In this document: positions 55,438 through 64,000 of the stretch, one piece after another
Layout of the letters: the number at the start of each line of letters is the position of its first letter
Numbering within the stretch: position 1 is the stretch's first letter
From: Buxus sempervirens
Taxonomy: Eukaryota > Streptophyta > Magnoliopsida > Buxales > Buxaceae
Length of the DNA stretch: 64,000 nt
Assembly: GCA_947561395.2 (NCBI GenBank)
Contig: OX387187.1
Coordinates: 2,114,976-2,178,975, forward strand
Direction of reading: 5' to 3'
The notes under the pieces: generated by a model
The model's database searches: none
What the model was told of the DNA's origin: nothing
What the model saw: only the letters and a program-made list of their open reading frames with translations
Program-made: the position numbers and the translations under genes

Positions 55438-57090
55438 CTAACCTCTATCCCCTAGCCTCTCCTCGAGCTCTCTGATCCGAGCTGCCTGAACCGCTACAAG
55501 CCTCTCAGCCCCCTTTGCATCCGGGTCGTTGAGAAAAGAAATGACATCATCTGAGAGGGTCTGTCTGGTCCTCATATCTCTGAGCCTGGCCATGGTCTCA
55601 TCATGCCTGCACCATGCGGCTCTAACCTCAAAGCGACGGGCCCGTATCTGCTCTGCGAGCCGTCTCTCCAAGTCTTCCTTCTCCAGTCTCATAGCTCGGG
55701 CTTCCTCTATCCATATATGCTGGAACCGCCTATGAGAAGCCCTCTCAGTCTCCAAGAGATCCTCGTAGGTAGGATATGGGATAGCAGGAGGATCCACTGG
55801 TATAGAAGCACAACTCTGCGCCTGCTCCTTAATCCAGAAGAGGTAGTCCTTCTCATGCAATTTGGAGAAGACAGGACCACTCAAGAAGCAGGCATGAGAC
55901 CATTCCTTCACCAGGCGATAGCATAGCCTCATGGTGGCCAGTGTGAGAGGACCAATGAACTCCTTGTAGCCCTGAGGTACCAGAATCCCCTGAGCCTCCT
56001 CTCTGAACTGCCGGATGACTCTCAAAGGCAAATAGAGCAAGGCAGACCTCAAGTCTATAAGCACGGCAAAATTCCGATCGGGGAAGCTGATCACCGTCTC
56101 GGCAGAAGGCTGATAAGTACCAGGCCATCTCACCTGGTCATCCTGGAGCGTCCCTAAGAAGACAAACCACCCCCTCTTGCCTCCTGGGATAGAAGGACAC
56201 CACCGTTTGTTCATCAAAGTGAGAACATCCATGTTTCGGGCAAAGTGCATGTCTATCTCCTCCACCTTGGACAGATGATCCAAAAGCTAGAGCTGCAAAG
56301 AAAAGGGAAGCATGCTCAAGTTAGAACATTTCAATTTTACAATGAAAACCGTAATTCAAGAAAGAGATTCTGATTTTACCTGGAGGATAGGGGCGCAGGC
56401 GAGGAAACTTTTCTTCTTCCGATGATAGCAGTCAGTCAAGGCCTGGTATATTTCAGCCAGGATCATAGGGGCAAGCCTTTCGCGCTCCCTAACTTAGCAG
56501 ATGACTGAAATGAGGGATAAATCAACCTCGCTATCATCTCGGGGGAATAAAAGTTGGTTGACCACTATCAAGGTCAAAGCATTGAACCGGGCCGACTGGT
56601 TTGAGCTATTCAATAGCTTTTCAGTCAAAAATGACTTTGATAGGGTCAATAAGGCGTCAGCTTCCCCTAACTCTTTCTTACCAATTCCTAAAAAAGTAGA
56701 GGCTTCCTTTTTAAAGTTTGGTTTGAGAGGTGGGTTGACTACCTTCTTGGAGAACCTAATGTTGAGGATGGTTTCAACCTCCTCAACTGTGGGGGTCATC
56801 TCCTTCTCCCCAAACATGAAAAGGTCTAATTGGGGTTCTCAGTGCCCGATCAATGCCTCTATGATTTCCCATTTTAGGGAAACCTTTGGGAGTGAGAGGA
56901 TATGGCCTAGATTGGTAAAGTCCCAATCTATTTTGTCTTGATGGGCCATTGAGTCAACCCATTTCTCATAGCAGGCATCTAGAATAGCATACCTTGTCAG
57001 ATTTGGAGCTTTGGATCTAATGGTTGGTCTAGGTGCTAATGTTTCAGGTACAGAAGATGAAGAAGGTGCAGAAGCTGAATCAGAGGCCAT
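55438..57090 (-). pseudogene. E3 antisense gene 2: DUF7745-like protein (homologue of E2 antisense gene 2)
   Basis: The start MASDSASAPSS is at 57090 (minus). NLTRYAILDACYEKWVDSM, LKWEIIEALIGH, EMTPTVEEVETILNIRF and LTLIVVNQLLFP match the E2 protein. An intron-like gap lies at 56379-56293, at the same place as in E2. The C-terminal piece (56283-55438) ends in a coiled coil with RIRELEERLGDRG. AACCGCA-type inverted modules lie upstream at 57221-57345. It is mildly broken. Retention in two diverged elements argues for a real gene. Confidence 0.77.
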
Positions 57091-57572
57091 TAATGGTCGA
57101 AAGGGGATTAAAGGCAGCTAGGAGAGCGAAAATCGCCGAAAAGGGGGTTTCTGACCTAAGCAATACGTCAAAGTGACGTTCTGCCCGTGATTCGCCGCTT
57201 TAAAATTACAAGAAGGCAAAAACCGCATACTCAGAACGGTTGTGCCTGAACTGCACCCAATGTGCAGTTGCATTTCCGCGGAGTTTAAAAACCGCGGGAC
57301 AAGTGCGGTTCTGGTACAACCGCCCTGTATGTACGGTTTTTGCACAAAAACAGTTTTTTCTCTTTCTTTTAATAAGTCATGTTTCCAAAAATACCTGTTA
57401 CCTGTATAGCAGTTATATCATGATAAGAATCAAATAAAAAGCAAAAAATAAAAGAAAAGAAGCAAAAAATGAATAACTATCTCTTTTACATACAAATGCA
57501 AATGGATACATCATGTTTTATATATACAAGTATCAGATGTAAAAATCCTAATCCTAATCTATCTCCTACAGG
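57091..57572 (-). promoter_or_regulatory. Upstream region of E3 antisense gene 2 with AACCGC inverted modules
   Basis: Four palindromic modules have left arms at 57221, 57249, 57290 and 57318 (AACCGC, AACTGC, AACCGC, AACCGC) and right arms of the GCGGTT or GTACGGTT kind. Spacing is 28, 41 and 28 bp. TTTAAA-like sequences lie between them and the start codon. Confidence 0.6.
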
Positions 57573-60373
57573 TCAATCCCCACCGCCTTCGCCTCGCCGT
57601 CGCGCGTCGGATAAAAAATGATCTGAGAAGCGTGGGTTGGCAGGAGAAGACGGGTCGTCAAGAGTAGATGGACCAACTGGAGGCACTGGCTCTGCAAGAG
57701 GCGCCGGCTCAATTGAAGAGGCAGGAACTGGATCGCCTGGATCGTCACGGGAGAGGTCCATGAAGCAAGAAACCGAAGTGTCTGTCGCCAAAGGAACTAG
57801 ATCCAGAATCCGAGAATCCTCGGCAACAGGAGATGAATCAATGTCTATGGGGTCCGCTGCCTCACGCACCTCTGCCACCTCAAGCTCGGCTACATCAAGC
57901 ACATCCTCCTCTATCGCAGGCTCAGCTGCCTCAGGGATCGCAGAAACCTCTAAGCCACCCTCCTCTGGCTCCATGGCGATCACAGGATCCTCCTCAGGAG
58001 CAGTCTCAGGCTCATGAGCACTCTCAGGCATAGAGGCAACCTCTGGCAGCTCAGCTGGCTTAGGAACGGCAGCAGAAGTAGCCTCAGTCGCTATCTCTGT
58101 ATCTCTCTCGGGGATCTCTGCAGCCTCTACGGAAGGAGACAAGGTACGGGAGCTGGATGGTGAAGCTGCCACATCCTCCTGAAAACGAAAAAAAGCTTGA
58201 TCAGAAACAGAGAATATAAAAGATAAGAAGCAGAAGTTGAAAAGGATAGAAGGATGACCTGAACTCCTGAAGGTCCCGCTTGGCCCTGAGCACTGGCCAA
58301 CTGAGCCCGCAAATCAGCAATAAGAGCGGCCTGCCCAGTGATGATGACGTCGCTCTTAGCTATAGCAGCATCCCTCTCAGCTAGCTGACACTCTAGATCC
58401 GCATACCTAGCTCGGACCTCCCCTAGCTGTGCCTCTTGAAATGAGAAGAAAAGGATATCAATAATTTCAAACAAGGAAGAAGCTAAAAAGAGTGGAGCAG
58501 GAGGAGATTTATACCGTGGTATCATATAGGTGGATCACTACCCCTCTGATCTCGATAACTCCACCTCGAACGGGCATGGGCTGCATAAGACAACTCACTG
58601 AGACCTGCTCGAGCCAGGCATCATAGTCACCCTTGGCTAAAAGGGCATCTCCAGCCTCCCAATCGCCAAAATGAGCTGGGTCAAATGGACCAGGAGGGGT
58701 GAAAGGTGCTGTATCTGGAGGAGCCACGGGGATCCGGAGCTCACCGGTGTGTTGAAAGAAGAAGCGCTCGCCGAGGTACCATATGCTACCCAGCTGCCCG
58801 ATAAAGAACGGGTACCTCTGACGTCGCTGATTTAGAGCGAATGCCTCGTCCACAAATGGCTGAAAAGCCAACTCATCATGAAGGTCATTTAGACGGGGAA
58901 CAGATAGCTGAAAATAAACAAAGATGAATGTCAGATTCTCAAAAAAAAAAAGGAAAAGAGAATAAGAATAAGAAGAAAGTGTTTACCTCTTTCCTAAAGG
59001 TCCTGTCCAGGTGAGCCTTGGCCGACCTAGGGCGACTCTTCTCTGAGTCACGCCTAATCTGACTCCATCTACGGGCCACGGGGAATGTCCCCTCAGGCAA
59101 TGTAGAGGTCGGGTGAAAGTGGGCCACATAGACCCGAGCAAAGAACTGAAAAAGAAGAAAAAGGAGATAAGCAAAAGGAAAAAGAAAAAAAAGAAAAGAA
59201 AAAAAAAAAGAGAAAGAAGAGGAAAAAAGAAAAGAGAAATGAATTCATACCTGCAGAAAAGGCCAGAAGAACCTGCAACCAACCCCAGCCCCTCTGGGAG
59301 AGGACAGGCCAGAAACCACTCGCCGCAGGCCCGCCAATAGGGTACCATAGACAAGCTGGCCCCAGGCATAGTCCTTCGCTCGAGGCAGATCCTTGAGAAG
59401 ACTCAGGAAATGGGGGTTGACTGAGGTGGTGTCCTCCAAGCAGAAGCACGACCCCATCATCAAAAGGAAAAGGAAGCAGAAGGCCACCGGGAAGCTGGGA
59501 TGCTCCGCTGCCACGATACTATATCTCCTCTCCAGGAAGGTCTCCCTCAACCAGGTCCGGGAAATGCGAGTAATCCTAATCCTGTCCCATGCCTCCACTG
59601 GCATCTCCTCATATCCTAAAAGCTCGGCAATCTCCAAATCGGCTGGCCTATCCAACTCAGTGATGACATCTCCAGTCATCCTGATCCCGGTGATGAGAGC
59701 GAAGTCAGAAGGACGAATCCCAATCTCCACATCAGGCAAATGGAAGCTCAGGGTCTCAGGAAAAAACCGCTCCATCATGGCCGCAATCAGAGGTTGATCC
59801 TGACGAACGTCGGTGATGGTGATGAAGGGGCCAAACCCAAAACGGCCCATCTCTCGACGCAAGGGAGTCGAACATACAGCCACTATCTCAGCAAAAAGAG
59901 CTCAGCTCTCGTGATAATGAGAAGATGGGTAGACAAGGGGAATGTCAGCCTTGACGCCCGGTAAAGGGTGCGTCCTCAGATCATGAAGAAGAGGGGTATC
60001 TCGGATCTGATCCGCTATCCCCGCAGGAATGGCAACGCGAGTCACCCGGGCCCCTGCCCTGCCTCTACGACGAACTCCCCTGCGACCTCGAACCTCGGTA
60101 GCAGGCTAGAAATGCAAACAGGAAGGGGTCAGGTTAAATGTGTAAGGGAAAGGCCTGGATTTTGAAAATAAAAGAGAATACCTCAAGGTTCGGCTTTCGC
60201 GAACCCCCAGATGCTCCAAAATCTGAATCCGAAACCTCCAGACTGCTGGAAGAGGAAAGATCAGGATCCGGCTCGGCCCAAGAAGAAGATGCCACATCGG
60301 CCGGGTCCCTTCGAACCCTCGAAGAGGAAGGCTCATCTGCAGGACTCTGGAAAGCGCGACGTGTGCGAGCCAT
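57573..60373 (-). pseudogene. E3 antisense gene 1: plant mobile domain protein (homologue of E2 antisense gene 1)
   Basis: The start MARTRRAFQSPADEPSSSRVR is at 60373 (minus), immediately after the AG of an apparent 5' UTR intron. The PMD core lies at 59245-59883 with ETLSFHLPDVEIGIRPSDF and ITGIRMTGD, and a TTSVNPHFLSLLKDLPRAKDYAWG-like region similar to E2. A further segment (58509-58871) matches the E2 exon near 17.51-17.83 kb. A coiled coil (58.3-58.45 kb) and a long Glu/Pro/Ala-rich acidic tail (57573-58172) follow. The tail differs from the basic tail of E2. Segments are separated by intron-like gaps, one of them with an A-rich (T-rich on the coding strand) low-complexity tract (59150-59235). 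Confidence 0.77.
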
Positions 60374-62365
60374 CTACAAAACCAATTGTAGGGAGAAATT
60401 TATTATGTTTTGTTGGAAGTCATTTTTTGTGCTTTCATGTTTCAGTTAATTTTGCTTGTCCTTAGACTAATCAATTCTATGTGATTTGCAGGAAAATGGA
60501 GATCAGAAGAAGCACCCCAAAAAGTGCTCGACCGAACCAAGATTGGATTGCTTTTAGTCTTTACTATTGTTTTCGTTATCCTTATTATTCATAATATGTA
60601 TAAGAATTATATATAGGAAGTAAAATTCCTATATATCCTTCTTATATACAAAAAAAAAAAAAGAAGAAAAAAACTGTGAAAGGAGTTTTTAAGAGCCCAA
60701 TTTCATTTCTAAAGGTTATAGAACTCTAATGTGTTTACAGATTACCGAAAATCCCTAAAATTCTGAATTTGTTTTCTTTTCAGGTTTACAGATGGAAGAC
60801 AGCCAAAAGTAATCAAAGCATCCTCAAAGTAATATAAAAACTGTTCAAGTCTGTCCATGTTGAGCTACTGGACTCACCCAAGGTAAAAGCAGAAATATAG
60901 GATGATCAAGTTAAAACAATTGGGTAGAAGTGTCTCTATCACCAAGGCAGACTCACAAGTAGTCACCCCAAGGTCAGGATTTTCAAATCAGACCAGAATG
61001 GGATTATTGCAATGACATAGATCCAATCAGGCAGAGCAAACCAGCAGGTTAAAGAAAAAAAAAATCAGTTTTTAAGAATGCCATAAGCATCCATCAAGGA
61101 AAAAACCAACATCAAGGTACTTAAAAGAGAACAAAAGCAGTTAGATATGCATCAAAGCATGGTGCTAGCATGATCAAAGGGAATCAACCAAGTCAATGTG
61201 GCAAATCAAGGCACAATAACAAGTGAAATCTAGTGCTCATCCAGACATTGGTTCACATATGATGCGCCTAGGTTCATGTTCACAGACAAGAGCTAAAGGG
61301 AAATAAGCAGAATGTGAGCAAGCACAGAAATTGGGGGTCCCCCCCGATCAAGAGCAAAATCATGCCAGAAATCTGAGCAATACAAGTCATGGTTGAGTTC
61401 AGATCAATACAGGCAATGGGCACATGCAAAATTGGGGATTTTATCCCATTGACAACAAAGCAACCAATGCAGTAAATCAATGGCAAGAATCAAATTCGGA
61501 TATGGATTAGGCTCAGGCAATCATGGAATCAAAGCACAAAACTTTCGGACTAATTGTTTGCAAGTAAAGTCAAGGATTCGGCCACTTACCTGTATCAGCC
61601 GAAAGATAAGTTTCTAGCAAGAAAAATAGGAACTTGACCTCACCAGGAACTTCAAGGATGGTCGATTGAAGTGGCGGTCATAGTGAGCAATCGAGCAAGC
61701 GCAGACCGGAGGATAGTATGAGGTGTTCACCGGAAGCTACAATCACCACAGGGATTGTCGATCACTCGAAAAGGTTCAGTTCACCGGAAGAGAGTGGAAG
61801 AACCACCGGAAGAAGAAGAAGTCGCCGAAAAGGATGATATCGCCGGAGAAAAAGAGCGACCAACAGGAGGAAAGGCACGGTCGCAAGAAGGGATGATGAG
61901 CTCAGGAAGTCGAGGGTTTTGCAAAGGCAAAGTGGGAAGTCACGGTCGCGGTCGCGATTATATGCAACCTAGAGAACCGCACAGACTGAGCTATTGGTAT
62001 TGAAATTGTCAAAAACTGCATAATCAGTGTGGTTAGCACCAAAAAAATGGATTTTCAAAACTTTTTCCATTCTCTTTCAAGATATTTGTGTCCAAGATAG
62101 TTGTGAATTGCAAGAAACACCACCTTATCAACTTTTGTTTTAAAATTTTGCTCAAATCTTACTTCATAGCCATGAGTGCTCTGTGAGACGCGAGAAGAGG
62201 GTTTGCCCCTTAAAGTTAGGACTTTTCATCAAATTTTCTAAACAAATTCTTTTTCCAAAAAATCATATTTTGGAGTTCTTGCAAGTTAGGATTGAATGGA
62301 CATGATCTTAGGAAGCGCAATTTGCGGGTCTTTTCGCTCTCCGCTGTTATTGGATTCCAATTCCA
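60374..62365 (-). promoter_or_regulatory. E3 antisense gene 1 upstream region: 5' UTR intron and promoter
   Basis: The apparent intron spans 61589-60374 (minus; GTAAGT to TTTTGTAG directly before the ATG), parallel to the 936-bp intron of E2. The 5' UTR lies at about 61590-61940. A GC-rich CGCGACCGCGACC segment and a TATATAAT-like box are near 61940-61970, with AACCGCAC and AACTGCA modules at about 61975-62030. The remaining part up to the purine tract (62030-62365) shows no gene. Confidence 0.6.
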
Positions 62366-62381
62366 GCGAAGAGGGGGCAGT
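62366..62381 (+). promoter_or_regulatory. Polypurine tract of E3
   Basis: GCGAAGAGGGGGCAGT directly precedes the LTR start TGTAGACACC at 62382. It fixes the left border of the 3' LTR and the + orientation of E3. Confidence 0.85.
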
Positions 62382-64000
62382 TGTAGACACCACAAATTGC
62401 ACTTCAATATAAGAGAACAGTCAAAAAGAACTTTAAATATTTTATTTTAGCCTTGACATGTGTCAAACACTCAAAAATACTCAAAAAGGATGCTAACCGC
62501 ACTAAATATACAGTTTTTGAGAATTTGGTCTCAACCGCCCTTATGTACGGTTGCGACCGCACACACAGCACGGTTGATGTTCATGCTTCTTGCGTGAGCT
62601 GCCACGTGGCTTCTAGAAGCTTTGGCCGTTGAGTCACGTCGCCAGCAATCATGACGAGTGTAACTGAATTGGAACTGCCCTATATGTGCGGTTGAGGTTA
62701 ATTTGCATGAAAACCGCACATGAAGTGACGGTTCTGTGGAAACCGCACTGTGTATGCGGTTTTGGTTATTTCGGGGATTTGCGAAATGGCTCGATCTCTG
62801 AGCCTTATTTACGCATATTACCTCTCTCTCAGGGACTTGAACTCCCTATTTCACCCTCCGAAACTTGCGAAATTACTCCAATTCAAGCCTTTAATGAGAA
62901 TTGGAATAATCTAGAAGAGTTTTTGGCATACCCTTGGGACTTTTATGCCCTTGGTTGTGCTTATAAATAGAGGGGTCTCCTCTTGTAAATGGCTAGCAAT
63001 TTAAAGCATTTAAGCTCTGCAAGAAGAAGGGATACTCTGCTGGATTGTCTACTCAAGGCTCAAGCTACCAAGGTAAAGCTCTATTGAGCTTTCTAGTCTT
63101 CTTCTTTATAATTCCAACTCCCAACTTCTACCTTTTTGTAGTATAAGGCCCTGAGTGTTCTTTTTGTAGCCCTAAACCTCATCTAAAGTACCTGGAAATT
63201 CTCTCTAGCCATAAAACGTGAAGAGAGAACCTGGGGAAAAAGATGGTGGAATGGATCCTCTAGGCTTAGAACCTACAAATGATGAAGAGCATGATGTTTG
63301 GTTATTTTGAGCATATGGTTGATTTCTCTTATGTATTGTGCATTTGTCTCTGGAGAGGGTGTGTGAATCCTTGCTCTCAATAGCAATGGATTCCAGTTTT
63401 CTCCTAGAAAATTTGATTTCCATCACCACCAAACACACTTTTCACTATTTTTGCAAGGATAAGCTAGATCTTGGATTTCCATGTTTCATACGGGAAATCT
63501 GAGATTATTGGCTTTAGAATGAATTCTAGAACTTCATGAGATTGTTTTTCTTGATTTTCAAGTGTTTTGGTCGAATCCACTTGCACACATGCACTAGTTT
63601 TGGCTTTTTCTTCAAAAATCTTCAAAACAGGGCAGCATCTGTAGCCTGTCTTAGAATGCTTATAACTTCATCCTTCGGATGAATTTTTCAGTGATTTCAA
63701 AGACATGTGATAGATGAGCATGTCTAGTTTGTATCTGGAAATTTTCGTTCATTTTTATGAAGCCAATTTTTGACACCATCTGTTCAAAGTCTGTAAGTCA
63801 ATTCAGCCCAGATTGCTGAACTTGCCGCTTTGATGGTGCACAATTTGCTCAATTTTAATCCGTTTTGAGTGATTTCAGTTTCTGTGTTTTCCTTGAGGAG
63901 TCTATTTTCCATTCCAACTGGTTTCAACAGTTTTTGATCCGATTTGTGGCTTGTGTGCTTGATTGACGCAGAGTGGCTCTGTAACAGAGTTCTGGGTTAA
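62382..64000 (+). mobile_element. 3' LTR of E3, running off the right edge
   Basis: It begins TGTAGACACC directly after a purine tract (62366-62381), like the E2 LTR, and has a TATA box TTATAAATAG near 62961. Palindromic AACCGCAC-type modules lie at 62495-62765. The last few hundred bases resemble, in reverse complement, the 3.4-kb region of the family A LTR, so the E3 and E2 LTRs are distant relatives. The LTR end is outside the window. Confidence 0.82.
62495..62765 (+). repeat. AACCGCAC-type inverted modules in the 3' LTR of E3
   Basis: Left arms occur at about 62495, 62533, 62555, 62672, 62712 and 62741, with right arms TACGGTTG, GTGCGGTT or ATGCGGTT. Spacing is irregular (22-40 bp within sets). 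The TATA box is near 62961. Confidence 0.7.

Larger units (their letters stand above)
43114..64000 (+). mobile_element. E3: Tat-lineage LTR retrotransposon, outermost host of the nest (left part outside window)
   Basis: Sequence starting at 43114 enters in mid-gag and follows the E2 protein order closely: gag, protease, G-patch-like segment, RT, dual RNase H, integrase (to 54372), then two antisense genes (60373-55438), polypurine tract at 62366-62381 and 3' LTR from 62382. Pol is clearly closer to E2 than to E1. It carries a partial family A LTR in RT (46385-48515) and a solo family B LTR in integrase (50900-53891). About ten or more breaks plus these insertions make it the most decayed of the three. 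That fits its place as the oldest layer, because E1 is inserted in it. Confidence 0.87.

Overview
The window is plant nuclear DNA made almost entirely of nested LTR retrotransposons. The evidence is Ty3/gypsy pol genes of the Tat type (a second RNase H between RNase H and integrase), genes with plant mobile domains, and CCTATAAATAGG-type TATA boxes. An angiosperm with a large, repeat-rich genome is likely; I cannot name the species. I found no host gene, tRNA, rRNA or CRISPR array.

I call the three internal-region elements E1, E2 and E3. E3 (+ strand) is the outermost host: its left part is outside the window, it resumes at 43114 inside gag, and its 3' LTR begins at 62382 and runs off the right edge. 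E1 (+ strand) sits in the gag of E3: its 5' LTR is left of the window, its leader, gag and pol occupy 5048-11856 and 34805-37075, and its 3' LTR is 39291-43113. E2 (- strand, 11857-34799) sits in the RT region of E1 with a perfect 5-bp target duplication (atgac). It has two LTRs of about 2.3 kb, a primer binding site and a polypurine tract. Two LTR families are scattered on top as solo or partial copies. Family A is the E2-type LTR: solo at 13-5047, partial at 46385-48515. Family B ends in GTGCGCACA: solo at 116-2635 inside the family A solo, solo at 50900-53891 inside the E3 integrase, and as the 3' LTR of E1. The two family B solos have perfect 5-bp target duplications (gtgtg; gctac). Nesting reaches four levels at 116-2635.

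E2 and E3 each carry two genes antisense to gag-pol between integrase and the 3' LTR. One encodes an Arg/Gly-rich plant mobile domain (PMD) protein. The other resembles the retroelement-linked DUF7745-type proteins and has a C-terminal coiled coil. Both keep intron-like gaps at matching places in E2 and E3.

The most striking unexplained signal is a phased array of short palindromes (9-bp arms TGTATCCGG / CCGGATACA around a 9-nt centre) repeated every 39 bp. Arrays lie in the LTRs, directly in front of the TATA boxes of both antisense genes of E2, and once in the E2 leader. The E1 and family B LTRs have the same layout. E3 and one solo LTR use the same design with different words and spacing. 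This looks like a shared promoter module that links sense LTR expression and antisense gene expression within an element. A second unexplained signal is a non-coding block of about 140 bp conserved downstream of integrase in all three elements.
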